A stretch of 50,019 bases of DNA from positions 27,722 to 77,740 of the forward strand of contig JACPIY010000001.1 of assembly GCA_016187835.1 (NCBI GenBank), given 5' to 3'. Within the stretch, counting starts at the first letter, position 1, and each line of letters opens with the position of its first letter. Shown in pieces: positions 19,336 through 29,715 of the stretch. Both the position numbers and the translations under genes were made by a program. This DNA is from Deltaproteobacteria bacterium. GTDB lineage: Bacteria > Desulfobacterota_D > UBA1144 > Nemesobacterales > CSP1-2. The notes under the pieces are model-generated. The model made no database searches and had not been told where the DNA came from. It saw only the letters and a program-made list of their open reading frames with translations.

Positions 19336-20664
19336 ATGAATAAGGAAGCATTTTTTACCCCAAGGGAAATCGTTTCAGAGCTTGATAAATACATAGTTGG
19401 CCAGAACAAGGCAAAAAAAGCAGTTTCAATTGCTCTCAGAAACCGCTGGAGGCGTCAGCGCGTATCACCTGAGCTAAGGGATGAGATAGCGCCCAAAAAC
19501 ATATTGATGATCGGACCTACCGGCGTTGGGAAGACGGAGATCGCCAGAAGACTGGCAAAACTTTCCCAGGCTCCTTTTCTAAAGGTTGAGGCTTCAAAGT
19601 TCACCGAGGTTGGGTATGTGGGAAGAGATGTTGAATCAATGATTCGAGACCTTTCGGATATAGCCGTAAAGATGCTAACCGATGAAGAGAAACAAAAAGT
19701 ATTGGTAAAAGCCGAGGACTTAGCGGAAGAAAGAATCCTTGATCTCTTATATCCAAAGAATAAAACTGAAGAATCCGATTCATTAAACGATACAAGGGAG
19801 AAGTTAAGAAAGCTTTTGCGAGAAGGAAAGCTTGATGAGAGATACGTTGATATTGAAGTAACATCAAGAAATTTTCCCATACAGGTTTTTTCCCCTACCG
19901 GCGGTCTGGAAGAGATGGATGTAAATATCTCCGATATGCTTGGCAATCTCTTTCCAAAACGAACAAAAAAGAGAAAAGTAAAAGTTCCTGAAGCAATGAA
20001 GATCTTGATTCAGGAAGAAGCTGAGAAGCTCGTTGATATGGATAAGATAGTTAAACTCGCAATCGAGAGGGTAGAACAGGCCGGGATTATCTTTATAGAC
20101 GAGATAGACAAGATTGCAGGGCGTGAAACCACGGCGGGTCCCGACGTTTCCAGAGAGGGAGTCCAGAGGGATTTGCTCCCGATAATAGAAGGCTGCACGG
20201 TAAATACAAAACATGGAATGGTAAGAACGGATCATATACTTTTTGTTGGAGCAGGAGCTTTTCACGTTTCTAAGCCCTCTGACCTTATTCCTGAGCTTCA
20301 GGGTAGATTTCCAATAAGGGTGGAGCTTGACCCCCTTACAAAAGAGGATTTTATCAGGATTCTTACGGAACCAAAAAATGCGCTTATCAGGCAATATAAA
20401 GAGCTTCTCAAAACTGAGAATATTGAGCTACTATTTAAAGAAGATTCAATGTCTGAGATTGCGGAGATTGCCGCTCAGGTGAATGATTCGACAGAAAATA
20501 TAGGCGCAAGAAGGCTTCACACAATTATGGAGAAAATACTTGAAGATGTTTCCTTTAACGCCCCCGATATGCCCAAGCAGAAAATCGTAATAGACGCAAA
20601 ATACGTAAAAGAGAAGATCGAGGGTATTGTAAAAGATAGGGACCTGAGCCACTATATTTTATAA
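19336..20664 (+). CDS. hslU: ATP-dependent protease ATPase subunit HslU
   Basis: [61 protein letters not shown]-term DLSHYIL. Confidence 0.98.
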   Translation: MNKEAFFTPREIVSELDKYIVGQNKAKKAVSIALRNRWRRQRVSPELRDEIAPKNILMIGPTGVGKTEIARRLAKLSQAPFLKVEASKFTEVGYVGRDVESMIRDLSDIAVKMLTDEEKQKVLVKAEDLAEERILDLLYPKNKTEESDSLNDTREKLRKLLREGKLDERYVDIEVTSRNFPIQVFSPTGGLEEMDVNISDMLGNLFPKRTKKRKVKVPEAMKILIQEEAEKLVDMDKIVKLAIERVEQAGIIFIDEIDKIAGRETTAGPDVSREGVQRDLLPIIEGCTVNTKHGMVRTDHILFVGAGAFHVSKPSDLIPELQGRFPIRVELDPLTKEDFIRILTEPKNALIRQYKELLKTENIELLFKEDSMSEIAEIAAQVNDSTENIGARRLHTIMEKILEDVSFNAPDMPKQKIVIDAKYVKEKIEGIVKDRDLSHYIL

Positions 20665-20727
20665 AACCAACCTTGCGAAGTACCAATTGAGGAAATTGCG
20701 GTTGCATTTGAAATATTGGAAACGTAA

Positions 20728-20773
20728 TTAGGAGCCGTTTCCAGCCGCAATCGCGCCAGGATGGTGCTCCTAC
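20728..20773. repeat. 46-bp element with ends TTAGGAGC...GCTCCTAC
   Basis: Terminal arms resemble GTAGGGGC/GCCCCTAC; internal GCCGCAATCGCGCC. Confidence 0.55.
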
Positions 20774-20844
20774 GGATTAGTTAGGTAATCGTATGAATGT
20801 ATTTGAATACTCAAGAACTTGAGATTGTATTACAGTTCAAAAGT

Positions 20845-21567
20845 CTAAATTTTGCCCTGCCAGATTGCCTTACCTATAAAAAATGGCCCCAGGCTCTCAA
20901 GATATTTAGAAGTCTGCTTGGTTTTTCGCATAGCCTGAACTACGCTCGATAACGGATATAACTCCTTTCCCAATAAGCCAATTACGAAATCATTGTCATT
21001 TTTATCCAAACCATGGCAGGCAAGGCGGATATCCTTTGCATATCCGGCTTTGCCGTATTTAAAGCCGACTTTCCCATGTTCTCCTAGTACGGCTCGTTGT
21101 TCGTCTTCAGGCAGGTTCTCAAATGACTTGACCCTTTTTAGGGGATACCAAATTGCCCAGGGCCAATCTCTGTCGAGTATTCTTCTCCGAGGCTCGTTTA
21201 TGAGGGTCTCTTCTAAATCCGGCTCATAGCCGAAGGAGTAGGTCCGACCAAGCGTTGTATATTCAGGTTTCGGGGTGAGTTCGGTGAAGGAAGTCTGATT
21301 GAGGACGTTTCTGAGACCGTCTAAAAAGAAATCTGGATTTTCGTTCATTGCGATTAAACCCACTCCACATGGGTCGTTTATATCCAAATATAAGGCTCCA
21401 TCAATATTAGCCTGTTCTAGTTTTTCTATGATGGGTTTAGTGTCACGACAATTGCCGAAGGCCAGAAATTGAATAAATAATCTCCGGTTTAATGATATAG
21501 GAGTCCCGTCTTTCTTCCTTCCCTTCTCACTTATGTCAAGCTGAATATCATCTTTATTTGTGGCCAT
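20845..21567 (-). CDS. Chlorite dismutase-family (heme-dependent peroxidase-like) protein
   Basis: WAIWYPLKRVKSFENLPEDEQRAVLGEHGKVGFKYGKAGYAKDIRLACHGLDKNDNDFVIGLLG. Confidence 0.75.
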   Translation of the reverse strand: MATNKDDIQLDISEKGRKKDGTPISLNRRLFIQFLAFGNCRDTKPIIEKLEQANIDGALYLDINDPCGVGLIAMNENPDFFLDGLRNVLNQTSFTELTPKPEYTTLGRTYSFGYEPDLEETLINEPRRRILDRDWPWAIWYPLKRVKSFENLPEDEQRAVLGEHGKVGFKYGKAGYAKDIRLACHGLDKNDNDFVIGLLGKELYPLSSVVQAMRKTKQTSKYLESLGPFFIGKAIWQGKI

Positions 21568-21745
21568 ATCAGCAAATTCCTTTAAAATGAAATATAACAG
21601 ATTATACCGGATTTATTGAATTTGCTAATCAACAAACTGGTATCAAATTTTAGGATAATACTACATTATACCGGGAGCTTTTTATTGCAAGAAACTTTAT
21701 TTACTATATAATAAATATCTCATTTTTTCGACAGAGTGCTTGTAA

Positions 21746-22627
21746 ATGAAAGAATTAATCCATAAAGCAGAAACGCTTATTGAGGCGCTTCCCTACATAA
21801 GAGAGTTCTATGGCAAGACCATTGTGGTGAAGTATGGAGGCAGCATTGGCGGCAAAGAACTCCATGGCTTTGCCCGTGACCTTGTACTTATGAAATATGT
21901 GGGGATGCATCCCGTGGTTGTTCATGGAGGCGGTCCTCAGATTGGAAGCCTTCTCGAAAGACTGGGAATAAAATCTCAGTTTGTCGCGGGCTTGAGGGTT
22001 ACGGACTCGGAAACGATGGAGATAGTGGAGATGGTCCTTGTCGGAAAGGTTAACCAGGAGATCATAGCCGCTATAAACTCGCTTGGAGGGAAAGCGGTTG
22101 GTGCTTCTGGACAGGAAGGGAATATAATAGTCGCAAGGAAATTGGATATATCCAAATTTGCCCATGATAATAATGTTGACATTCCTGAGGGGATGGACTT
22201 GGGGATGGTGGGGGAAGTGGAAACCATAAATCCTCATTTGATAAAGGTTCTTGAGGACGCAGGGTTTATTCCGGTTATTGCTCCAATTGGTTTTGACGAA
22301 ATGGGAAGGTCTTATAACATAAATGCAGATCATGTCGCGGGGAAAGTCGCGGGAGCGCTCAAGGGGGAGAAATTGATTCTTCTCACAGATGTGCCCGGTA
22401 TATTGGATGAGGAGAAAAACTTAATCTCTTCCCTCACCGAGGGGTCTGCAAGAGACCTTATAAGAAAGGGAATAATTTCCAGTGGAATGATACCTAAGGT
22501 TATGTGTGCAATCGAGGCCCTGCATGAGGGAGTTAATAAAGTTCATATAGTTGACGGAAGGGTTGAGCATGCGCTAATTCTTGAAATCTTTACCGATGCC
22601 GGAGTTGGAACAGAGATACTGCTTTGA
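21746..22627 (+). CDS. argB: Acetylglutamate kinase
   Basis: ALPYIREFYGKTIVVKYGGSIGG; MHPVVVHGGGPQIG; NINADHVAGKVAGAL; adjacent argD/argF. Confidence 0.97.
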   Translation: MKELIHKAETLIEALPYIREFYGKTIVVKYGGSIGGKELHGFARDLVLMKYVGMHPVVVHGGGPQIGSLLERLGIKSQFVAGLRVTDSETMEIVEMVLVGKVNQEIIAAINSLGGKAVGASGQEGNIIVARKLDISKFAHDNNVDIPEGMDLGMVGEVETINPHLIKVLEDAGFIPVIAPIGFDEMGRSYNINADHVAGKVAGALKGEKLILLTDVPGILDEEKNLISSLTEGSARDLIRKGIISSGMIPKVMCAIEALHEGVNKVHIVDGRVEHALILEIFTDAGVGTEILL

Positions 22628-23823
22628 ATACCGAACAAATAATTTCGAAATCCCAAAGATACTTGATCCATAACTATTCCCGTCATCCAATAGTGCTGAT
22701 GAGAGGAGAGGGGTGTTGGATATGGGATGCCGATGGTAAAAGATACCTTGATTTTACTACCGGAATTGCTGTAACAAACTTGGGCCACGGTCATCCTGCT
22801 ATAATAAACGCTATAGAAGAGCAGGCTAAGAGTGTGATCCACGTGTCAAATCTTTTTCATATAGAACCGCAGGTTGAGCTGGCAGAGATTCTTGTAAAAA
22901 ATTCTTTTGCCGACAAAGTGTTTTTCTGCAATAGCGGCGCGGAGGCGAATGAAGGCGCAATCAAACTTGCAAGAAGGTGGGGTGATGCAAATGGGGGGAG
23001 ATACAAGATAGTTTCGGCACTTGGCTCTTTTCATGGAAGAACGCTTGGGGCGCTGAGCGCAACCGGACATAAAAAGTATCAAAAGGGGTTTAAACCGCTT
23101 GTGCCGGGTTTTAAATTTGTTCCTTATGGGAAGATAGAACCGCTAAAAAAAGCCATTAATGATGAAAAAGTATGTGCCGTGATTCTTGAGCCTATACAGG
23201 CAGAAAACGGTGTGATAATTCCTCCTGATGACTACCTACCCAAAGTAAGGGAGCTTTGTACTGAGAAGAACGTGCTTTTAATTCTTGATGAAATTCAGGT
23301 AGGACTTGGAAGGACTGGGAGGTTGTTTGCTTACGAGCATTACAGAATAGAGCCGGACATTATGACTCTTGCCAAGGCCTTAGGTGGGGGGATTCCCTGT
23401 GGCGCGGTTTTAGCACGCGATGAGGTTGCTATCTACTTAACACCAGGCTCTCACGGTTCCACTCTGGGAGGAAACCCCCTTGCTATGCATTCAGGGTGTG
23501 CTGTCCTAAGAACTATACTTGATGACGGACTCCTCGATAACGCAGCCAGAATGGGGGAGTATTTCTTACATAAGCTAACTGCGTTAGAAGAAGATTATAG
23601 TGAATTGATAAAAGAAGTTAGAGGAAAAGGACTTATTCTCGGAATAGAGATTAGAAACAAAGATAAAGCAAAAGAAGTTTCAGGAAAGTGCCTGGAGAAG
23701 GGATTTCTTGTGATCCTCACACAAGAGACCGTAATAAGGATTCTTCCACCGCTTATAGCGAAGCAGGACGAGATTGATTTTGCAATAGAAAAATTTGATG
23801 AATCATTCAGAGAGATTTCTTAA
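22624..23823 (+). CDS. argD: Acetylornithine aminotransferase
   Basis: [48 protein letters not shown] start overlapping argB stop. Confidence 0.95.
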   Translation: MNTEQIISKSQRYLIHNYSRHPIVLMRGEGCWIWDADGKRYLDFTTGIAVTNLGHGHPAIINAIEEQAKSVIHVSNLFHIEPQVELAEILVKNSFADKVFFCNSGAEANEGAIKLARRWGDANGGRYKIVSALGSFHGRTLGALSATGHKKYQKGFKPLVPGFKFVPYGKIEPLKKAINDEKVCAVILEPIQAENGVIIPPDDYLPKVRELCTEKNVLLILDEIQVGLGRTGRLFAYEHYRIEPDIMTLAKALGGGIPCGAVLARDEVAIYLTPGSHGSTLGGNPLAMHSGCAVLRTILDDGLLDNAARMGEYFLHKLTALEEDYSELIKEVRGKGLILGIEIRNKDKAKEVSGKCLEKGFLVILTQETVIRILPPLIAKQDEIDFAIEKFDESFREIS

Positions 23824-24737
23824 TGCCAAGACATCTTCTTAGTATCTTTGACCTAGATAAAAAAGAGATAGAATCCCTCATTAAAAGAGCTTTTAAACTT
23901 AAAGCGCTAAAGAAAAAGGGTTCATCCCACCACACTCTAAAGGGTAAATACGTAGGGATGATATTTGAGAAGCTTTCTACCAGAACCAGGATATCGTTTG
24001 AGGTTGGAACGATTGACCTGGGAGGAAATGTTATCTACATGAGCTCCCGGGATATGCAGCTTGGTCGTGGTGAGACCATTGCCGATACGGCAAGAGTGCT
24101 GTCTTCTTACGTTGATGGAGTGATAATCAGGACTTATGGACAAGAGAGAATTGAGGAACTCGCCCGACATTCATCAATTCCCGTGATTAACGCTCTTACC
24201 GACCTTGAACATCCATGCCAGATTGTATCGGATTTATTTACCATAAAAGAAAAGGGTGTTGATATTAAGAAAATGAAACTCGCCTATATAGGAGATGGGA
24301 ACAATATTGTTAATTCTTTAATTGGTGCCGCGGCAATATTGGGATTTCACTTGAGTGTAGCTACCCCGAAAGAATATGAACCTAATGGTAAAATATTGAG
24401 CGGTGCAAGAGGATACAAAAACGGAAAAATAGAGATTATCAACGATCCGAAAGAAGCAGCGAACGGTGCGGATATACTATACACAGATGTCTGGGTTAGT
24501 ATGGGTCAGGAAGATGAAATGAGAGAAAGGCGCAAAATTTTTAAACCTTACCAGATAAACAGGAGGCTTCTTTCTTTTGCAAAGCCAAGTGTACTGGTAA
24601 TGCATTGCCTACCTGCACATAGGGGCGAAGAGATTACGGATGAAGTAGTTGATGGGCCAAATTCAATCGTATTTGAACAAGCGGAGAACAGGCTTCATGT
24701 CGGAAAAGCAATACTTGAGATGTTTATAGGGAATTAG
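23823..24737 (+). CDS. argF: Ornithine carbamoyltransferase
   Basis: [23 protein letters not shown] (STRTR); [26 protein letters not shown]. Confidence 0.97.
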   Translation: MPRHLLSIFDLDKKEIESLIKRAFKLKALKKKGSSHHTLKGKYVGMIFEKLSTRTRISFEVGTIDLGGNVIYMSSRDMQLGRGETIADTARVLSSYVDGVIIRTYGQERIEELARHSSIPVINALTDLEHPCQIVSDLFTIKEKGVDIKKMKLAYIGDGNNIVNSLIGAAAILGFHLSVATPKEYEPNGKILSGARGYKNGKIEIINDPKEAANGADILYTDVWVSMGQEDEMRERRKIFKPYQINRRLLSFAKPSVLVMHCLPAHRGEEITDEVVDGPNSIVFEQAENRLHVGKAILEMFIGN

Positions 24738-24960
24738 AAAACCCCGCCTATCCTGTTATATATTTTCACATTCTCTGCAAAGAAGAGAAAAGTGCAAATT
24801 TGAAACGCATTCTCTCTAATAATTAAATACTTTCTCAACATGGTATTATTTGCGATTTTTTTAGGGAAAGAATTTAGAGAGTTCAGTAAAATCAGGTAAG
24901 AAGCAATGAAATCGGAGGGGAAACAGTTCGTTAGGGATGATAGGAATTGAGAAAGCTGGA

Positions 24961-24988
24961 GTAGGGGCAATTCTTCAATTGCCCCTAC
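24961..24988. repeat. 28-bp palindrome GTAGGGGCAATT-CTTC-AATTGCCCCTAC
   Basis: 12-bp perfect arms, 4-nt loop. Confidence 0.95.
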
Positions 24989-25032
24989 TGTATATTTGGA
25001 TGATTATAAAAAGTTAATCAACTTTGTATAAA

Positions 25033-25299
25033 TTAGTAATCTTCGTCAATACTTATTCTTGGCTGATAGTCTATGTTGAACCCTCTTCTTATCGGTTCAG
25101 AATCGAAAACCCAGTAGCCACCCTTTATGAAGATATTTATCAGTCCAATCGGGGGTCGGATAACAAGGCTTAACAGCTTAAAGGGATGAATCGCATCGGC
25201 TGGGTCATAAACAGTTATTTCTTGTTGTCCTGGTCCCTGAGCAAAAGCAGAGGAAGCAAAAATTAAGATTCCAAGTGCAAGCCCATGAAATAATTTCAT
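25033..25299 (-). CDS. Small secreted hypothetical protein
   Basis: MKLFHGLALGILIFASSAFAQ signal peptide; RBS GGAGGATG upstream; IRPPIGLINIFIKGGYWVFDSEPIRRGFNIDYQPRI. Confidence 0.7.
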   Translation of the reverse strand: MKLFHGLALGILIFASSAFAQGPGQQEITVYDPADAIHPFKLLSLVIRPPIGLINIFIKGGYWVFDSEPIRRGFNIDYQPRISIDEDY

Positions 25300-25531
25300 T
25301 TTCTCACATCCTCCTTTAAAGCATTTTTATGCTATAGTGGTAAATTATAGTACATTACTTGCCAAGGTCAATCATTGATTTAAACTTCTGAGCTCTGGCG
25401 GTTCAAACGAAAGTTAGCGTAGAAATTCATATGGCTAGGACTGGTATTTTATTTTGTATTAAATCAACATATGTGACTACAACTCTTAAATTTTATTTGA
25501 TTTTGTCTCTGATTTAGTTTATTGCTTAGTT

Positions 25532-26299
25532 ATGGCTTTAAGTTCGCTTATCGTTTACGAGCCTCTTGATGCATTAAGTGAAAACAGGGATTACTGGAGT
25601 GAATACATCTCTTTCTATGAGCAATACTGGGGTGGACCGACCTCCCCATATGGGGTATGGTTTGGCACTGAATACAATAATTTTAGGAACTCTCTTTCAA
25701 AGCATCTGGAGATTGACGAAGAGGACATTGTTGACTGTTTCTTCATGAAAGATAAAGAGGGAAAACATTATATTTCTCCATTCAGTTCAGAAATGAATTC
25801 CTACTTTCTGCATTCTGAGAATTATATACCGCTTCATTGGTTTCTCTTATTTAAACATGACGAGGGGGAATTTTTTTATACTCCTTGGGGATTCGGAGGA
25901 ATTAATTATGATACAAAAATCAATCTCGGTTTTCAAAGACTGAAAGAAGCGGATGAAATCATAAAAGGGACATTGCAAGAACACAAAGAAACTCGTTTTA
26001 AGTTTCCTATCCTCCACAAACTCGGTGAGATTCAGGCTGGAATTGATAGTCTTAAGGCCTGGCTCGGAGGATTTGACCCAACTGGATACGTAGTTCTTAG
26101 CTATGGAGAAATATGCTCTTTTATTCATCCTTATACTATCAAAAATGAGCGTTCTGTGAACGAGATATGGCAAATACTTTATCTTATAAAGGAAGACCGG
26201 TTTGAAGAAGCTCAGTCTGTGCTAAGTATTATAGTTGAGAAGTGGGAGGATATAAGGAGAAAGGCTTCAGGAGATATTGATAAATTTACAATCCAGTAG
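25532..26299 (+). CDS. Hypothetical protein, possibly TorD/DmsD-like helical chaperone fold (weak)
   Basis: Long ORF with coding-like composition; EYISFYEQYWGGPTSPYGVWFGTEYNNFRNSLSK; no confident family. Confidence 0.55.
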   Translation: MALSSLIVYEPLDALSENRDYWSEYISFYEQYWGGPTSPYGVWFGTEYNNFRNSLSKHLEIDEEDIVDCFFMKDKEGKHYISPFSSEMNSYFLHSENYIPLHWFLLFKHDEGEFFYTPWGFGGINYDTKINLGFQRLKEADEIIKGTLQEHKETRFKFPILHKLGEIQAGIDSLKAWLGGFDPTGYVVLSYGEICSFIHPYTIKNERSVNEIWQILYLIKEDRFEEAQSVLSIIVEKWEDIRRKASGDIDKFTIQ

Positions 26300-26646
26300 C
26301 TAAGGTTCTTTTGTAGCTCAATAATAATCCAGTCATGGCTTCTAGCTTGTGCTTAATGAGTTCTCAAGTGGATTTGAACTGTTTACGCCATCCTTTTAAA
26401 AAGTTCCCTCGTTGATCGAGGCCTGCGATAACTCCATAAGTCACCTAAAAATAGAGATTATTTCACCAACACTTATGGGGGAATTCTGCTAATTCCTCGT
26501 CTAAATAATACGATCACCCTGGGTTGTCTGTCTAAATATAAGTTGAAACCAAAACGATTCTTGAGAGTTTAAATAAAGTGGAATAAATTTCACTTTACTG
26601 CATCCATTTTAGGGGAATTACATCATAACTTCAAGGAGAAAGGGTT

Positions 26647-27846
26647 ATGCTCAAATATAAAGAATTAAATGAGATATTTGATGAGGATTCAACGCCCCGA
26701 ATTGATTCTCTTCCAGTGGGTTTTGCCCCGATAGAGTCTGAAGATTATTTTAAGGAAGATTTTAATCTCGATATTGAACCATCCGAGGAAATCTCAATAA
26801 CTGGAAGCGTGAACGAAATTCCCAATCAGGATTTAAGATTAATAAATGCTTACTTTAAAGAAGTTAGCACTGAGCCGCTTCTTACACCAAAGGAAGAAAT
26901 TGAAGTTGCGGCAAAGATAAGAAAATGTGAAGCAAGAGCAAGAGAGATGCAAAGGGTTATTGAGAGAATTCTTAGCAGAAGGGTCAGGCGTGATGACAAG
27001 AAAACGCTTCTAGAGTTAATAGACGTTGCGGATAAGAGTCCTAATAAAACAGAATTATTTGAAAAACGCATCAAGAGACTTGTAAATCTTCTTCAGGCAT
27101 ATTCCGGAAAGGCTATTCAGTTCAGAAACAGATTTATCAAGGCGAACTTAAGGCTTGTTGCAAGCATGGCAAAAAGATACATGGGGCGTGGAGTTCCCTT
27201 TTTGGATTTGATTCAGGAGGGTAATCTGGGGCTTATAAAGGCGGTAGAAAAGTTTGACTATACAAAGGGCTACAGATTTTCTACTTATGCTTGCTGGTGG
27301 ATAAATCAGGCCATGACCAGGTCGCTTTATAATCAGACAAGAACTATTAGGGTTCCATCCTATTTGCTCGAGAAAGCGGGTAAAGTCCAATATACGCGGT
27401 CTAGGCTTAAGGAAAAGACTGGAAAAGCGCCTAATGCCGAAGAAATTGCAAAGAAGGTAAATATGTCCGTAGAGGGTGTAAAGCGGATACTTGAAACAGG
27501 GGAAAAGGTAGTAAGTCTCGACTCTACGATATGGACGGAAGAGAAAATGACCTTTATTGATTTTGTTCCCGATCCTAATTCTCCGTCACCCGATTCCCTA
27601 ATAGCGGCTGCTTCCATTCCCAAGAATGTTGACCATGCACTTTCAATTCTGAATTTCAGGGAGAGGGAAGTTATTAAAATGAGGTTCGGAATAGGGTATG
27701 AAAATCCGTTTACGCTTGATGAGGTGGGAAAACGATTTGGGTTAACTAGAGAAAGAATTAGACAGATAGAAAGAAGCTCGATTCATAAACTTAAAAAGTC
27801 AAAATCGGCTGCCGCTCTTAGAAGCCTGGTGGAAGTTTACAAGTGA
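26647..27846 (+). CDS. RNA polymerase sigma-70 family factor (RpoD/RpoS group)
   Basis: RFIKANLRLVASMAKRYMGRGVPFLDLIQEGNLGLIKAVEKFDYTKGYRFSTYACWWINQAMTR; region 4 TLDEVGKRFGLTRERIRQIE. Confidence 0.95.
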   Translation: MLKYKELNEIFDEDSTPRIDSLPVGFAPIESEDYFKEDFNLDIEPSEEISITGSVNEIPNQDLRLINAYFKEVSTEPLLTPKEEIEVAAKIRKCEARAREMQRVIERILSRRVRRDDKKTLLELIDVADKSPNKTELFEKRIKRLVNLLQAYSGKAIQFRNRFIKANLRLVASMAKRYMGRGVPFLDLIQEGNLGLIKAVEKFDYTKGYRFSTYACWWINQAMTRSLYNQTRTIRVPSYLLEKAGKVQYTRSRLKEKTGKAPNAEEIAKKVNMSVEGVKRILETGEKVVSLDSTIWTEEKMTFIDFVPDPNSPSPDSLIAAASIPKNVDHALSILNFREREVIKMRFGIGYENPFTLDEVGKRFGLTRERIRQIERSSIHKLKKSKSAAALRSLVEVYK

Positions 27847-28025
27847 GATTCAGGGCATTTTAATAGTTTGTTCTAAACCTACCCCCCAAGCCTGGAAATA
27901 TAAGCAATACCTTGGACGTAGAGTAACTGTACGCCCCCTGCTGGATTTTTCCTAAGATTAGTATTAAACCCCTCTGGAATAGCTCGCCTTAATGGTATTA
28001 TTTTACACTGTTTAGGTCAATAAAA

Positions 28026-28682
28026 TTGAGAGACAGCGACATTCATAATGTTATTAGAATCTTGAGGAAAGAGAGCAGCAAATGGGACGTCCCGGTTGTT
28101 ACACTGGCTGCGGAGACTTCTCACGATCCTTTTAAAGTGTTAGTATCAACAATTCTCAGCCTTCGCACGCAGGACAAGACTACTGAGGAGGCGTCAAAGG
28201 GATTGTTTCAGCTTGCGGATAATCCCTGCGATATGTTGAAGCTTAGCGCTGAGGTGATTGAGAAAACAATATATCCGGTTGGATTCTATAAAACTAAGGC
28301 AAAAACAATCCTTTACCTCTGCCAAGAGCTTATAGAAAGATACGATTCGAAAGTACCGGACGACCTGGATGAATTACTGAAACTAAAAGGGGTAGGAAGA
28401 AAAACCGCAAACCTGGTTGTCACTTTAGGATATGGAAAGCCTGGAATCTGTGTTGACACGCATGTTCACAGAATATCTAATAGATGGGGTTATGTAAAAA
28501 CGAGGACACCTCTTGAAACAGAAATGGTTCTTAGAGAAAAGCTTCCCAGGAAATACTGGATCGAAGATAATACCCTATTAGTAGGTTTCGGACAGTATCT
28601 ATGCCGACCTATTTCTCCAAAATGCAGTGCGTGTCCCATTGAAAAGTACTGTGATAAAGTCGGTGTGAAAAAAAACAGGTGA
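28026..28682 (+). CDS. nth: Endonuclease III
   Basis: LVSTILSLRTQDKTT; HhH LLKLKGVGRKTANLVV; VDTHVHRISNRWG; C-x6-C-x2-C-x5-C FeS cluster (CRPISPKCSACPIEKYC). Confidence 0.95.
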   Translation: MRDSDIHNVIRILRKESSKWDVPVVTLAAETSHDPFKVLVSTILSLRTQDKTTEEASKGLFQLADNPCDMLKLSAEVIEKTIYPVGFYKTKAKTILYLCQELIERYDSKVPDDLDELLKLKGVGRKTANLVVTLGYGKPGICVDTHVHRISNRWGYVKTRTPLETEMVLREKLPRKYWIEDNTLLVGFGQYLCRPISPKCSACPIEKYCDKVGVKKNR

Positions 28683-28810
28683 TATTTAGATAAAAACGAA
28701 ATTAATTGAGAAGTCTTATCTGCAAGTTTGACTACCCTATCTTTCCAAATATAATCTAATACGTTTATTTTTATAACTGACAGGATACATAGAAGGAGGT
28801 AAAAGGAAAT

Positions 28811-29317
28811 TTGGAATCGGTGCTTTTCTACATATTCGCAGCAGCTTCGGTAGCAGGTGCTCTTTTGGTAGTTTTTCACAAAAACCCCATAGCTAGCGCT
28901 CTTTCTCTTGTGCTTACGCTTTTTTCAACTGCGGTTCTTTTTATTTTTCTTCTTGCTCATTTTGTTGCTGCTATCCAAATTCTTGTCTATGCCGGTGCTA
29001 TAATGGTCTTGTTTATGTTTACGGTTATGTTCTTGAACATAAGAGAAGAATCTCTAAAGTTTGATGCTCAAAATCTTCCTGTTAAGCTCGGTGTTTTGTT
29101 GCTAATTCTTTTTATTTTTGGTTATTTTGCAAGTATAGGTTTTAAAAAGAGCTTTTCTCTAAACCATGCTGCTTCACTTCCCGAAAGCTTTGGTACTGTT
29201 GAAGGAGTAGGAGAGGTTCTTTTTAAAGACTACCTTCTTCCATTTGAGCTTACATCAGTATTGATCGTAGTGGCTATTCTAGGCGTAGTTGCGATAGCCA
29301 AAAGAGGGACTGACTGA
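28811..29317 (+). CDS. nuoJ: NADH-quinone oxidoreductase subunit J
   Basis: Hydrophobic; NPIASALSLVLTLFSTAVLFIFLLAHFVAAIQILVYAGAIMVLFMFTVMFLN. Confidence 0.95.
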   Translation: MESVLFYIFAAASVAGALLVVFHKNPIASALSLVLTLFSTAVLFIFLLAHFVAAIQILVYAGAIMVLFMFTVMFLNIREESLKFDAQNLPVKLGVLLLILFIFGYFASIGFKKSFSLNHAASLPESFGTVEGVGEVLFKDYLLPFELTSVLIVVAILGVVAIAKRGTD

Positions 29318-29318
29318 A

Positions 29319-29624
29319 TTGATTGTTACAATAGAACATTATTTGGTACTCAGTGCCATTCTTTTCATCATAGGTGCTTATGGGGTTATTATAAGAAAGA
29401 ACCTGGTTATCGTGCTTATGTCCCTGGAACTAATGCTTAATTCTGCAAACCTTGCTTTTGTGGCATTTTCAAAGGCACTAGGAAATATGACGGGACAGGT
29501 ATTTATGATAATGACACTCACTGTGGCCGCGGCTGAGGTGGCTGTTGGACTTGCTCTTGTTGTTGCGATTTATACTCATCGGGGAACTTTGGATATAGAT
29601 GTTTTAAAAATGCTTAAAGGATAA
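29319..29624 (+). CDS. nuoK: NADH-quinone oxidoreductase subunit K
   Basis: NLVIVLMSLELMLNSANLAFVAFS; AAAEVAVGLALVVAIYTHRGTLDID. Confidence 0.96.
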   Translation: MIVTIEHYLVLSAILFIIGAYGVIIRKNLVIVLMSLELMLNSANLAFVAFSKALGNMTGQVFMIMTLTVAAAEVAVGLALVVAIYTHRGTLDIDVLKMLKG

Positions 29625-29715
29625 CATCACGGAATACAGGATGCATGATACAAGATGCAAGATGTAAAAAACATGAATCGTGCATGTTGCAACATTTCAA
29701 AGGATAAATAAACAG

